In this document: positions 1 to 10,789 of the stretch, one piece after another
How positions within the stretch are numbered: position 1 is the stretch's first letter
How the letters are laid out: the number at the start of each line of letters is the position of its first letter
Assembly: GCF_963966145.1 (NCBI RefSeq)
Contig: NC_091049.1
Coordinates: forward strand, 23,498,001-23,562,000
Direction: 5' to 3'
From: Tenebrio molitor
Lineage: Eukaryota > Arthropoda > Insecta > Coleoptera > Tenebrionidae
Length of the DNA stretch: 64,000 bases
The notes under the pieces: generated by a model
Told to the model about the DNA's origin: nothing
The model's database searches: none
Seen by the model: only the letters and a program-made list of their open reading frames with translations
Program-made: the position numbers and the translations under genes

Positions 1-204
1 TTAGTTAGAGAAATCTCAGTTTATTCTCTAGCTTTGTGAGCGGGGCAGCGATTTCGTGACGAAACTTGCGTTAGCCTGGGACATGTCATGTATTTATGTC
101 TAGCTAATGTATCGGTAGGAGGGTATTAATAACCCTTATTAATGCATGTATGCCTATTAAAATCATTGTTGAGTTGCTAGACACCCAACAATATGCACAT
201 CATA
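1..204. other. intergenic, nothing recognised
   Basis: AT-rich sequence left of the first hAT element. I see no open frame, splice-flanked exon or repeat structure in it. Confidence 0.5.
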
Positions 205-212
205 ATAATGAA

Positions 213-1320
213 TAAAGCTCGGAACTTTAGGTAATCACCTTTTTTTTTCTTTGTAGGCAGATTAAAAAGACATTCAAATAAATCCGTTTCATAAGATTCT
301 CTATTGTTTAACACTAAATTTAAAAATCCTATTTCGCCTATTTTGCTATTTAACATTTTTAATGCCTAAAAGACGCCTAATGGAGCCTAATGCGCTGTTT
401 TAGCACCTATTTTTGAGAAGCGCAAGTCCTTCAGAAATACTAATATAACCTCAAAAACTAGGAACGGTTAACGGTAACTGTGGGTGCTGCACGTGTCTGT
501 TCTAAATCAATGTATCTTGCTAATTGATTTATAGGTGCCTTGTTCTAACGTCATGCGACGTTGAACGTTCTTATTCGGCATATAAAATGGTACAATCCGA
601 CAGACGACACATCCTTACACCGGAAAATTTAGAAAAAAGGATCATTGTTCACTTTAACTACTTCTGGAATTTTCGCATTTTTTCTGGCTAAACAGCTTCA
701 GGGCGTCTTACTACATCGTTAACCACCACTCAAACCTTGTGCAAATGAATTTTCCTTACCCTTTAGTTATACTAAGACATTGGCGCGACCTTGACGCGAC
801 CTTGAAACACAACCAGAGAGAAAAAGGGCATTTGCACAAGGTTTGAACGGTGGGAAACGATCTAGGAGGACGCCCTGAGGCTGTCTAGCCAGAAAAACGC
901 GAAAATTCCAGAAGTAGTTAAAGTGAAGAATTACCGAAAAAATAATGTTAGTTTATTGCAACATTAAATATGATGGTGAAATAAATGATTAGGTTATAAT
1001 TGTTTGCTTTAATTTCCATTTTTATATTTTACAATAGCAATTATGTCCATTTAACTCACAATGTTTGTGTTTATTTCTACGAGGATTTGTTTTTGTAATT
1101 GTTTATAGGATATAACAATTTATTTTTTATTACTGCAATATCTTGTTGTGCAAAATACATTGTTTTTATGACATACGAGCTCACATTGCTTAATTTTTTA
1201 AAACCTACCGTATATTCTTTTTTATTTTTTAAAACCTATTAAAAACCTATTTTGTGTTTTTTGAGGACCTAAGAACCTGCCTATTTTAACAATTTTTAGT
1301 GCCTAAAGTTCCGATCTTTA
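213..1320. mobile_element. non-autonomous hAT-type element
   Basis: The termini are inverted repeats of about 19 bp (TAAAGCTCGGAACTTTAGG on the left; the complement of the right end differs at one base). They are flanked by a perfect 8-bp target duplication ATAATGAA at 205-212 and 1321-1328, the size made by hAT transposases. The interior has many CCTAA/CCTATT subterminal motifs and no transposase frame. A second palindromic MITE (640-935) is nested inside. Confidence 0.75.
640..935. mobile_element. palindromic MITE, 8-bp TSD (copy 1)
   Basis: A fold-back element of about 300 bp whose two arms are inverted copies over most of their length (TTCACTTTAACTACTTCTGG on the left, its complement on the right). 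Flanks are GAAAAAAG (632-639) and GAAAAAAT (936-943), an 8-bp duplication with one mismatch. A better preserved copy is at 54830-55129. There is no coding sequence. hAT or P-type by duplication size. Confidence 0.75.
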
Positions 1321-1344
1321 ATAATGAAACATGCAACGAAAACG

Positions 1345-1456
1345 TATTGCTTAGCACTTAGACGAGAAAAATTGGCACGATAAAACCATGACGGCCGTAG
1401 GCCAGAGTTGATTTTGTCGTGTCAATTTTCCGAGTATAATTGCTGTTAAGCAATTA
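1345..1456. repeat. short foldback repeat
   Basis: Imperfect inverted repeat with arms of about 45 nt (TATTGCTTAGCAC on the left, GCTGTTAAGCAATTA on the right) around a short GC-rich loop. Probably a small MITE; no clear target duplication. Confidence 0.5.
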
Positions 1457-1726
1457 GTTTGAGTTGCAAATAAATATTTTACCTGACTAAATGAAACTTC
1501 GAGTGTATTAGATGCATAGCAACTAAAGGTATAAGTTACCTGAGTGTTTTTGCCGGATAAAAGTTAGGGCAAACTTTTATCCGCTGTCAAAGTGACAAAA
1601 TCAGCGTCTTATGAGATTTCTTATACATGAATTAAATTGTCAGATATAAAAAATTAGATCGTGTTATTTTTGGCAAGATTAATTCCAGAATACAGAATAC
1701 TTTAACGTTCATTATTTATTTAACTA

Positions 1727-3134
1727 CACTCACTTTCAAAATTATTGAACCACCACACAAGGAGGAAAGTTACAAAGCTGAAATTTTAGTACATAGAAAA
1801 AATCTCGTACATGAAAGATGAATTGATGAAGGTTTTAATAAGAAAAACCTAATAACAAATGAAAAAATTTAATGATGAGTTATATCGCCTCTGGCTCTAA
1901 TACAGACATTAACACGCCGTGGCATGCTTTTTATTAGGTTATCAATGTCCGGCTGAGGTATCCCATCCCAGGCCCTTTGAAGCTGGTGTTCAAGATCTAA
2001 GTTCTCAGGTGGGTTAGAGAGAGCTCTTAAACTTTAATCCATGATATCCCACACATGTTCAATGGGTGAAAAATCTGGAGATCGGGCAGGCCAAGGTAAA
2101 ATGTCCACCTGAGATTCTTCCAAAAGTCTCATTTTAACCCCTCCAATATGTGGACGGGCATTATCCTGTTGAACTCCCTTTCAGGGAGTGTTTCTAAGAA
2201 ATCCAACACTATCGGTTCCAGAATCTCGTCAATGTATTGATGTGCATTTAGTGAACCTCTGATAAAAACTAGACACGATGGGGATCCGAAACACACGGCA
2301 CCCTACATCATCACGCCCGACGTCTGGCCTGTATGGCCTCTTAAAGCAAATTGCAAATTTGATCTTTCACCATGACATCGACGTATGCGAATGCGCCATC
2401 ATTGCGCCACAAACAAAACCTAAACACAATATGATCCCATTCGTCCACCCACTGTCGCCTTACTGAGCACCACTGCAGTGTAGCAGCTCTCTGTTGAGGT
2501 GTTAACGAAATTCTCTGATAAACGCCATAAACATGTAGTCCAGAAGAGTTTTTCTACGATAGATGGTACTTATTGAGATCTTGGGTCCTAATGCTCTTCT
2601 CCACTCGATACCCACAGATGCTGTTGATTGAACTTTGTCCCTGGTAGTCATGTACCGAAGAGGCCGATCTTCGTGATTTGTTGTAATTCGTGGACGTCCA
2701 GCTCCTTGTAAATGTTGACAGAGACCTTCCTCAGACCATGTACGGCAAATTCTTGATGGTGTGGAATGATGGATACCCAAACGTCTACCAATTTCTCTTA
2801 AGGAAAACCCACATCCTCTGATGCCAATTATTCCGCTCCTTTGAAACGCGGACATTTGTTGAAAATTGTTACGTCTTCTTACAGGAGGCACTTTGGAAAT
2901 TAGCAAACATACGACGGAAGCAAAAAAGGTTGTTACAACAACCATAGTCTCTTTGAAAATTGATATTTTGTTGTAAGGATTTGACGCTAAAAAATCGTGA
3001 TGACTACAGGAGAGGGCGACTCTTTGCTCTGTATAATTCATCATTTACAACGTGACAGTATATGAGTATTTTACTAAAATTTCACTTTGCATCTTACTTC
3101 CTTATGGGTGGTGCAATAATTTTGAAAGTGAGTA
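1727..3134 (-). mobile_element. Tc1-family transposon
   Basis: About 1.4 kb bounded by inverted repeats (CTCACTTTCAAAATTATTG, with the complement at 3113-3132) and flanked by TA at 1725-1726 and 3135-3136. This matches the TA target of Tc1/mariner elements. It contains one decayed minus-strand transposase gene (1869-2855). Ends are nearly intact, so the element was still recognisable as a whole insertion when it died. Confidence 0.85.
1869..2855 (-). pseudogene. Tc1-like transposase (frameshifted)
   Basis: The encoded enzyme would be a DDE transposase that moves the surrounding TIR element. The N-terminal part (2855 down to about 2510) is a paired-like helix-turn-helix region: MSAFQRSGIIGIRG, then a second HTH with GRRLGIHHST and the GAGRPR linker. 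The C-terminal part is readable in other frames: WVDEWDHIVF-type sequence around 2440, the LPWPARSPDFSPIEHVWD block around 2060-2100 that carries the last acidic catalytic residue, and a C-terminus ending ARGDITHH before a stop at 1869-1871. Start chosen at the Met opening the conserved helix, not at the upstream in-frame Met at 3044, because the extra residues look like translated TIR sequence. Several frameshifts make it non-functional. Confidence 0.85.
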
Positions 3135-3136
3135 TA

Positions 3137-3821
3137 TATATCTTGCAATACGCCAATGATACTGTACTGATATCACACAACAATAATGTAGAAAACACAA
3201 CTCGAATCACTCATTGATCCTCATTGAGATTAAAGACTAATTCACACACTTAAGTCGCAACTTCTTATATTCCACCACAAGATTTCAGAAAACTCTCCTA
3301 CTATTAACATGTGCGGTAGAAAATCGATTCATTGCCGGCTTGTGAAATATTTGGGAGTTCACATCGACGCAAAGTTGAAAACTGAAAACAACAAACAAGG
3401 CTTGAAATTTACGTGTTCCACTTTGTAAAATTTTAAGACTAATTTCCTTGAAAATGTACTACAATGACAGTGGGTTACGCCTGTTAATAACCCACGGTGC
3501 TAATGGCAACGTGGGTTATAACAACAGACTAGTTATGCCCCAGTTTATTTAATTAAAACTAACTAGTTAAACAGGATATTACTATTGACTATATCATTCA
3601 TTACTTTATAAACCAATAAGAATCTTTGATTTTCTTTAGTTACCATGTATTACAGCGGTTATTGTAGTAACCAGAGCGATTTCGAATATACGAACCTTTG
3701 TATATTCGAATATACCAACCTTTGTATTTTCGCTCGCCGCCTTAACTTACAAAAATTTTTGCGCTAGCCGTCACATTAAATCGCTCTGCTACTGAATGCG
3801 CCCAGTCGGTTTCGGGAACCT
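3137..3821. other. non-coding, short hairpins only
   Basis: No supported gene. It contains small inverted repeats, for example GTGGGTTA...TAACCCAC near 3470-3520 and a repeated TATATTCGAATATACCAACCTTTGTAT-type motif near 3690-3735. Confidence 0.4.
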
Positions 3822-3852
3822 GTTTATTTATTTATTTATTTATTTATTTTAT
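3822..3852. repeat. (TTTA)n microsatellite
   Basis: Seven or so perfect TTTA units directly left of a hairpin element. Confidence 0.9.
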
Positions 3853-3871
3853 TCATGATATAGTCTACCCG

Positions 3872-4004
3872 TATACAACTCGAGGATGGAAAATTCTCGA
3901 TTACTCGACGTGTTGCCGGAAACACCACTCGATCTACGATCTCGTGGTGTTTCCGGGCAACACGTCTCGTATAATCGAGAATTTTCAATCCTCTCGTTGT
4001 ATAA
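3872..4004. repeat. perfect-stem hairpin element
   Basis: About 133 bp that folds on itself. Arms carry TATACAACTCGAGGATGGAA, AAATTCTCGATTA and CGTGTTGCCGGAAACACCAC, each answered by its complement in the right arm with few mismatches, around a loop of about 20 nt. Overlapping open frames on both strands here are translations of the palindrome and not genes. Confidence 0.75.
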
Positions 4005-4534
4005 TATATGAATATTGGACAAATAATTTTATTTTCAAGCGGTCGAAAATCGTGTTCTTGTGTATCTATACAGAAATGTTTGAAGTGTTTTTTTTTGTAA
4101 CCGGACTTGAAACACTTCAAATTCTAGGATGTACAATTTAGTATTTGTTTTTGTTCCTAATAATACTAAAAATAAACATTGCATTCAAAATTGAGTTGCT
4201 GTAGGTAATTTTTATGACCTATAAATTTGTTGTATGTACCTAATTGTATTAGAGTTAGCTAAATATCCATAATTTTCCAAAAATTCTATTTTCATTTATT
4301 TAGAGAATTTATATTATCCATTATTGTATGTACATATTATTTTCCTTAAACCTCGACCACCCGGCGGCACGGGAATTTTGCCGGAGTACATACACTATTA
4401 CGGATATTACTATCAAGTAATAGTGCAGTGCTATTCAACATAATTACCGGCGTCTCGCCTCCACATTTTGACTTTTTTGTGTTTTATTATGTTCTGTGTC
4501 AATGTTAAGGAACTTCCTTACGATGTGACATGAG

Positions 4535-4696
4535 CAGTGTCTGGACGAAATAGTACCGGACAAGTCGACCAGTACAACTTTGCGTAATCCCTCGCTCGCA
4601 CATAAACACGATTCAGCTGGTTCCCTGTTATTGAAAACGAACCAGCTGAATCGTGTTTATATGTGAGTGGGGTATTACTATTTCGTCCGGACACTG
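4535..4696. mobile_element. hAT-type MITE, 8-bp TSD
   Basis: A 162-bp palindromic element with TIR CAGTGTCTGGACGAAATAGTA. It is flanked by GACATGAG at 4527-4534 and 4697-4704. The paralogous R4-like copy B (near 27570) has a single GACATGAG at the same place, so ends and duplication are certain. Confidence 0.92.
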
Positions 4697-4898
4697 GACA
4701 TGAGTATAATAATATGCCTTTTTGAATTTCAACTACAAATGTGTTTCCTAAATCTAGAATTTTTAAATTTTTAAAAAGAGATTGCGGTACTATTCCCGTT
4801 GCTGAAATTATAAGTGGTAAAATCGAAATTTTTTCTAAACACCAAAGATTTCTCATAGCAACGGAGAGCTCTAAATATTTATTAATTTTTGTGTTATA

Positions 4899-5464
4899 CA
4901 GTGAGTTTTTTTTAAGACTGGCCATAGGATTTTACATGCTAATTTTTCAACGCCCTGTTTACTTTTATTTTTGTGAAAATTACAAAGCCTAGCGCTGTTT
5001 TTAGATTAAACAATAATATTATCTAATCATTTACTTCATTTTGTAATACCTAAATCGTTGTAATAGACAATTTACAAACAAAATCTAATTTGCAAAAAAT
5101 AGTCTGAACATTAATATTTTACATTTAATAACGATAGATTCATTATTTATGTTATAACAAGTTTCTTTACTTCAATAAAAATTAAATGAAATGTTCAAAA
5201 TGGCCTTCAGAGGCAGTTAAGCAATTACAGAATCAATTATATATCAAAATTACAAATGTCAGGTGAAATTTTAGCCTACTGAAAATTTAAAATTGAAGCA
5301 AACGGAATTCAAAAGACCTCTTTTTGCTAGCTTATTAAATTGAAATTGTTTCAATACATTTTTACTACAAAACTGGGTTGAATATTTTCATGAGGACAAT
5401 AGTTAACAGGGGGTTGAAAAATTAGCATGTAAAACCCTATGGCCAGTCTTAAAAAAACTCACTG
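4899..5464. mobile_element. mariner-type MITE (CAGTGAGTTTTT family), copy 1
   Basis: 566 bp with long TIRs (CAGTGAGTTTTTTTTAAGAC and onward for about 60 bp), flanked by TA at 4897-4898 and 5465-5466. It interrupts R4-like copy A; copies B and C show the empty TA site. A second family member at 46963-51716 contains the copia insertion. Confidence 0.88.
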
Positions 5465-6235
5465 TATGTATGTCTGTGTTATATTGTGTGAATTTGGAAC
5501 AGCTATATCTAAAAGATATGCTTGCTTTTGTTGTTTATTTAAAATAATAATGTCTGGTCTGTTATGCTTAATATGAATGTCAGTTAAAACTGTTCGATCA
5601 AAATATAATTTGTAATTATCATTTTCCAAACAACTTTCTGGTGTATAACTATAATGTGGTTGTGCATTCTTTAATAAATTGAATTTAACAGCTAAATTCA
5701 TGTGTATAATTTTAGCGAATATATCATGACGTTACTTATATTCGCTTTGAGCCAAAACGGTGCGAGAAGAAATTATGTGTTCAATTGTTGCCCCTTCAGT
5801 TCCGCAAATTCTACATTTATCAATTATCGATTGCAAACCGCATATGTGTTTTTTTTATAATTTCTTGTATTTATAACACGATCTTGTATTGCAAATATAA
5901 AACCCTCCGTCTCAGGGTGAATATTTGATTTCTTAAGCCATGCATGAGAAGCCTGAATATTAATTTCTGGCTCTTCCAGTTCTTTAAAATATCTCCCATG
6001 TAAAGACTTCTGTTTTATATTTGCTATAGTGTCAGGTATATTTGACTCAACAATATCTGAAATTATATTATCACTTAAATTTAAAAGGGTGTAACCTTTA
6101 TCAGCTGAAACCAAAGCATTAAAAAATATGTTATCACGAGCTCTATTGAGGAAATAATTTTTTAGTGAAGCAATTTGATTGTGTTGCAATATTTCTAGAT
6201 TTGAAAAACCCCTACCACCGTTTTCGCGTGGTAAA

Positions 6236-6568
6236 TTAAATTAATTAATTTCGTGCTCAACAGGAAAAATCCCATTTAAAAAGCACGCATAATTCGACCA
6301 ATGCAAATTAAATATCAGACAGTTTCAATGATTTCAACCATTTAATATTATACGAGAACAGATCGACGAGATCACCGACAGAGTTGGTAAATAGAATAAG
6401 TTTTTTTGTGCTGCAATAGTTGCTGCAATTGACAAACGAGAAATCTAAGGCAAGAAAAAATAAACTAATTGTGGCAAATCAAGTATTACTGAAAGACAAT
6501 TATGTCTCCAATGTTATAAAACAAAATGTGTTTTCTAAATAAAACAATGCTAAAAGTGTTTCTTTTAG
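6236..6568. other. unassigned sequence
   Basis: AT-rich sequence between the R4-like copy and a possible exon. I find no gene or repeat I can name. Confidence 0.35.
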
Positions 6569-6721
6569 GTTAGGGGAGTTTATTTATAGAAATTTCGGTG
6601 GTGACCTTACAAGCTATGCAAAGTTGAATGATCTGTTGACATCTGACAGGAAACAGCGATTTTTGCACAACACCGTTATTATTAAAGCATTATCGCGATC
6701 GCGACTTATAAGTGAATTTAG
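6569..6721 (+). other. candidate internal exon, function unknown
   Basis: A 153-nt stretch preceded by a good acceptor (GTGTTTCTTTTAG) and followed by a GTATGG donor. It is open in a frame that reads FGGDLTSYAKLNDLLTSDRK and continues with RFLHNTVIIKAL. Splice phase is 2 at both ends, so it could be skipped without a shift. I do not recognise the protein. It could be an exon of the plus-strand gene that ends at 8247, but I found no exon linking the two phases. It could also be a TE relic. Confidence 0.25.
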
Positions 6722-7036
6722 GTATGGGAAATCAGATTATTTAATTACGAAATAAACTAAACATATGCAGATAAAAACAAAACCAAATTATTTATTATGT
6801 GTGAGGGAATTTCCATTTTTTAAAATACAGTTATAAAATACAGATTGACATTTGACATATTTAGTGATAAATTGACTGTCAACATAATTTTGTTTAAGTA
6901 ATATTTATTATTTTAATGAATCAAAAGTATATTTTGTTACAAAAGGCAGCACAAAAAATATAAATATTGTATGGTACTCTTGTGAAAACTTCTGCGTCTC
7001 GCGCCACATTACCGTTCGTAAAGCAATGGATCATTT

Positions 7037-7395
7037 TCAACACTCGTAACATAAATAACTATTTACTACGAGTAGTAGTAAAATACCTTCCAACATAAAA
7101 ATTAATCTGACTGAGTAAAGAGAACAACAGTCAATCAAGTTATGAAGGATTTTGTATAAAAACAATAAATTCATTAACTTATTTGGTTCGGATAAACTTT
7201 TGAATGAGAAACGTTCCAATAAAGTGGTCCGAGAGTACCCAATAGGAGGATAGCGTCCATCCTCTCTGAAACACAAGTATTTTAAGAATCTATGCTGCAA
7301 ACGTTCAATATTAGCAATGTGAACAGCATGATGAGGAAACTAAACAATCGACGCATATTCAAGTTTCCTTCTGACAAATGATTGAAATATTGTCG
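7037..7395 (-). pseudogene. LINE ORF2 C-terminus (Jockey/CR1-like)
   Basis: Minus-strand fragment of the region after the reverse transcriptase in a non-LTR element. The motif order FVRRKLEYASIV, stop, FPHH, then IERLQHRFLKYLCFRE and LLFLYKILHNLIDC is the usual C-terminal signature of Jockey/CR1-like ORF2 proteins. The expected Trp after EYASIV is a TAG stop. The upstream reverse transcriptase and endonuclease are missing, so this is a 5'-truncated, decayed insertion. It belongs to a different family from the LINE at 26373-32269. Confidence 0.7.
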
Positions 7396-7582
7396 TAATC
7401 TGCGTAAACTAAATTTCCTACGCGTTATTTTGCCATGTGGTTACTTAAGTAAGTGTGCCTTTTGGTTCATAAATCCAGGAAACTAGTTAACTAGAATTGA
7501 TAAAACAACGAGGCAATTTGGTTGCCTCTTCTTCCAGAAATTGTTTGGTTTCAAGTGACTTTGCCATTTGTTACATTATACG

Positions 7583-7699
7583 GTGGCCGGCAAAAAAAGT
7601 TAGCCATCATTTAAATGTCAGTGTCATTAAAGCATTAATTACACATTTGGATTTTGGTGTGACAGAAAAGTGATGGCTAATTTTTATTGCCGGTGTATT
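7583..7699. repeat. short TIR element
   Basis: Inverted repeats GGCAAAAAAAGTTAGCCATCA and TGATGGCTAATTTTTATTGCC, about 115 bp overall. Mariner-like MITE by appearance. Confidence 0.55.
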
Positions 7700-7702
7700 G
7701 CC

Positions 7703-7985
7703 GTTATAACTTTTCATCTGCTCCGCCCACATAAATTGACCAATGAGAATCAAAGCCAGATTTAATCTGTATAATTTTTCACCACATTTTTGCCACGTAA
7801 AAAACTTAAGGTTAGGATTTTGGTGTCAAGTCCACAATTATTGTTTAAGGTTTTCAAAAATAAAATGCCATTAAGACAATTCGAATGTCAGATTTTTTTT
7901 TCTGTGTAAATCAGATCGTCTTAACAACCTATTTGATTGGTAACTAAGAAAATATAATGGGCGGGGCAGATAAAATGTTACGTTG
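7703..7985. repeat. TIR element around CTGCTCCGCCCA
   Basis: Imperfect inverted repeat: ACTTTTCATCTGCTCCGCCC on the left and GGGCGGGGCAGATAAAATGT on the right, with no coding sequence between. Adjacent to the previous short element. Confidence 0.5.
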
Positions 7986-8131
7986 TCCTTAGTATAAATC
8001 AATTTACTAGATTATTGTGTTAAATAAATTAAAGAATGCAATTTCTGTAGCGATTACATTTAACATTGTTCTAGGTTATTTATAAACATTTTATTTACAT
8101 ATTTCTCATAAAATAATTTTTGTTATTTCAG

Positions 8132-8247
8132 TTGTTGGAAGCGTCGTGGCATCAGTGCTGGTTTTATCACTAATAATTATTATAACCACAAGAAAGCATA
8201 ATTTAATTAAATGTAGGAAGCCAAGTTATCACGAGTATCAGTGTTGA
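8132..8247 (+). CDS. terminal exon of a single-pass membrane protein
   Basis: Acceptor TTTTTGTTATTTCAG at 8117-8131 opens a frame (phase 1) reading VVGSVVASVLVLSLIIIITT, a hydrophobic membrane helix of about 20 residues, followed by a basic stop-transfer RKHNLIKCRK and a short tail ending in a TGA at 8245-8247. This is the usual layout of the last coding exon of a type I receptor or adhesion protein, with the tail inside the cell. I could not find the upstream exons; they may lie at a distance, or the exon may be a stranded duplicate. The PTP genes in this window are on the other strand and their membrane exon is different, so it does not belong to them. Confidence 0.5.
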
Positions 8248-8386
8248 AATTAATTTGTAATCGATTCATCCATGGATTTGCATCCATGTGTGTTGTATTT
8301 TAAGCTGGTTTTTTTTTTTGGAACGTGAAGTACAGGTAACGACATACGATTTCAGATTCATGGATAACTCGATTACAAATTAATTT
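8247..8386. repeat. foldback repeat
   Basis: AAATTAATTTGTAATCGA on the left and TCGATTACAAATTAATTT on the right, arms also pairing through the CATCCATGG/ATTCATGGAT region. It starts within two bases of the stop codon of the membrane exon. Confidence 0.6.
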
Positions 8387-8787
8387 GATCGCTCGATACT
8401 TGTCACGTGCGTTTCGGTTGAGTGTACCTACACCGATGAGCCTCCTCTTAAGGAGCGTAACCACTTGTAACAATTGACTCGTAACGTAACCGAGAACAAG
8501 TAACGGTACGGCTAGTGGAGACGTTCTCACGTTGCATGTCACACGTGACCAATTTGATACACATGACATTTTCGGACCGAACCATCAATTGTCGGTTTTT
8601 GCCCGTTGCATCAAAGGAAATGCAACAACACGCAACTTTGCAAGTTGGGACGCACCGACAGACCACTTCCGAGAGCCTTAGTTTTGTCACATTGTCTTGT
8701 GTTTAAATACGTGTGGCGACTAGCTGTGTCGTCGTGTCGTATCATATTGTGAATAATCATACCAAAACCACAATCGCTTTTGTAGCA

Positions 8788-8942
8788 AAACCTGTCATTT
8801 TTGTAACGCGACGTACGGGTTGTCACGTTACAAGTCAATTGGAACAAGTGGATACGCGTCTCTAGCGAAACGTGTCATTTTTGTAACGCGACGTACGGGT
8901 ACCGTGTCACGTTACAAGTCAATTGGAACAAGTGGATACGCG
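8788..8942. repeat. tandem duplication, unit about 75 bp
   Basis: Two successive copies of a unit containing GTCATTTTTGTAACGCGACG, CACGTTACAAGTCAATTGG and AACAAGTGGATACGCG. The second copy carries a 5-bp insertion that makes a GTAACG...CACGTTAC palindrome. Confidence 0.8.
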
Positions 8943-9244
8943 CCTTTATTGTCGCCGAGTTCACTATACACTACAAAGTTCGGCAGGTGGTGCGGTGGTG
9001 GTCCCCCTTTCTTGGACAGCGCTTCGACGACGGTCGAAGACGAGGACAAGGGGTGACCAGTGGAGAGACCTGTGTTACAGGACCACTGTGAGGTGCAGTG
9101 TAGGTTAAGGCATAGTTTTAAGGTGATGGTTAAAGTTTAGTCTTAAGTTAGGGTAAGTTTTAGTTTCAAGTTTAGGTTTAAGTTTTGTAAATAGCTCTCG
9201 ACGAGATAACTGTAAACCCGGAATTAATAAAGAAATTTATTAAC

Positions 9245-9510
9245 GTAACATTCGGATGGAAACAGCCGGTGGAAGTCTTCGGAATGAACACCACCTTGTA
9301 CCAGCGGCTATTTCCGGACGCACCAGAAATCAAGTTGATCAACCAGATGTCCTCACAAGTCCGTCCGACCCTGGCTGGACAGTGCCCAGCTGGTGGTGAA
9401 CTTCAAGCGCGCAGCCAAAGAGGTTCTCACATATCTACGACCCACTAGGAAGCCGGAAAACTGCTGCAAGACCGACCGCAAATTTCCGTTGCGGTCCGAG
9501 AATAATTAGA
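9245..9510 (+). pseudogene. possible retroelement gag remnant
   Basis: Readable protein-like stretches in two frames (VTFGWKQPVEVFGMNTTLYQ and QLVVNFKRAAKEVLTYLRPT) directly upstream of a Ty3/gypsy pol relic and downstream of an AATAAA-containing sequence. Assignment to gag is from position and composition only. Confidence 0.25.
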
Positions 9511-9623
9511 TTTTAGAATTATTGTCTACTTGATCTACTGTTTAATGTCTTTTTTTAATAAAATAGTGTTAGTAAGTGTGAAGTCAGTGTCTTTATTTCG
9601 AAACTTTACGTTGTTCGTTGAGG

Positions 9624-10358
9624 CACACAACACTAAGAAGCAACTCCAGAGCTTCTTAGGACTCGCCAACTGGGTACGGGAATATGTGCCGCGATTTGCG
9701 GAAACTGCGGCACCATTGACCGACTTCCCCCAAAAGAGAATAGTGTTCAAGTATACCCCAGCAACTCAGGAAGCGTTCGACCATTTAAAAACCGCCATAA
9801 GTTAACCTCTCGTGCTGCACCGCCTGGACCCGGAACTCAAATTCATCCTGCAGACCCATGCTAGTGGCGTAGGAATCGCAGCATTATTCTACCAAGAACA
9901 CCAGGGTGCGCGCCGCATCATTTCCTACGCCACTACCCGCCTGAACGGGGCGCAGGGTCGGCACCATATAAACGAGCAAGAGTTTTTCGCCATCGTATGG
10001 GCTGTCAAGAAATACCGGCCCAACATAGAAGAGGGGCATTTTGTTTTAAGAACGGACAATAAGGCGCGTCTTTGGCTAAACACGACCAAGGAGTCCAACG
10101 CGAAACTCACGCTGGGTGTTCCTTCTGCAAGAGTTCAGTTTGACGGTGGAGAAAATGACCTTCCCGACTTGTTGTCGCGTCAACCCGACGAGGTGACCGT
10201 CCACGCGGAAGCGGAAGAGGACCAGCGAATGTTGGTTCCGAAGACGTGTCGACTCTCGACCGCGGCCACCAACACCATTGAGATCCCGACGCTCGTAGAC
10301 GAAGTCAAGGCCGCTCAGTTGGCTGACACCGACACAATGTTAAAAGAATTTAAGACAT
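9624..10358 (+). pseudogene. Ty3/gypsy pol: RT thumb and RNase H remnant
   Basis: Plus-strand remnant of an LTR-retrotransposon polymerase. The QLQSFLGLANWVREYVPRFA block and PATQEAFDHLK are the end of the reverse transcriptase. After a stop near 9803 the same frame continues as RNase H: an LVLHRLDPE start, YATTRLNGAQ, INEQEFFAIVWAVKKYRP and LRTDNKA. The C-terminal part has an internal deletion (KLTLGVPSARVQ runs straight into ENDLPDLLSRQP). Integrase is absent and no LTR pair could be matched. Confidence 0.75.
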
Positions 10359-10789
10359 ATCACATGTGTAACATGGAGGTACTATTAACAGGAGGAAGCA
10401 CAATTCGAAAAAAGCGGAAATGCCGCGTAAATGCGCACTGCTATAAAGTGGTACTAAATGCAGAGCGCAACATGTGCCTTTCCAGTAGCGTTTTTCACTT
10501 ACTTTGTAATCCTCCAGAATTACAAAAAGTTCAACAATAACAAACAAATAATAACAACAAAGACAATAAAACAACATCCAAAGACGGAGAAAATTCAGGC
10601 CTGTACCACTCACACGTAAAGCCGAAACTAAAATGGCTGAAATGCCCATTTTGCCCAATTACCCTCTGTTGACACGCCACTAGAATGATCCTAACAGAGG
10701 GCCAACAGTGTCACTAATGCTGGCGCATAGTTTGAAAAGAGTCATAAAGTGGTACTAGAGAGTGGCCGACTGATACCACATCTAAAGTA
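10359..10789. other. unassigned sequence
   Basis: Follows the gypsy relic; AT-rich, with no recognisable domain or repeat. Confidence 0.3.

Larger units (their letters stand above)
4345..6235 (-). pseudogene. R2/R4-group non-LTR retrotransposon, 3' part (copy A)
   Basis: C-terminal half of the single protein of a restriction-like-endonuclease (RLE) retrotransposon. Reading from 6235 downward it shows a PRENGGRGFSNL motif, a Cys-His finger (KCRICGTEG...IEHIIS, last Cys changed to Arg), the RPDIIILN...YLLD endonuclease motif (RPD, then D after 14 residues) and a SVAMRNLWCLEKISILP block. The 3' UTR with a GC-rich tail ends near 4345. The copy is dead: a K-to-stop change follows EY near 5730 and there are frameshifts. 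It is split by two DNA elements (4535-4696 and 4899-5464), both identifiable because copies B and C lack them. Family assignment rests on the known RLE motif of R2-like elements; R4/Dong is my best guess for the clade. Confidence 0.8.

Noticed and set aside
3836..4141. Two overlapping small proteins
   Set aside because: They are translations of the two arms of a hairpin element.
8132..8247. Membrane exon of the PTP gene family
   Set aside because: Opposite strand and unrelated helix and tail sequence.
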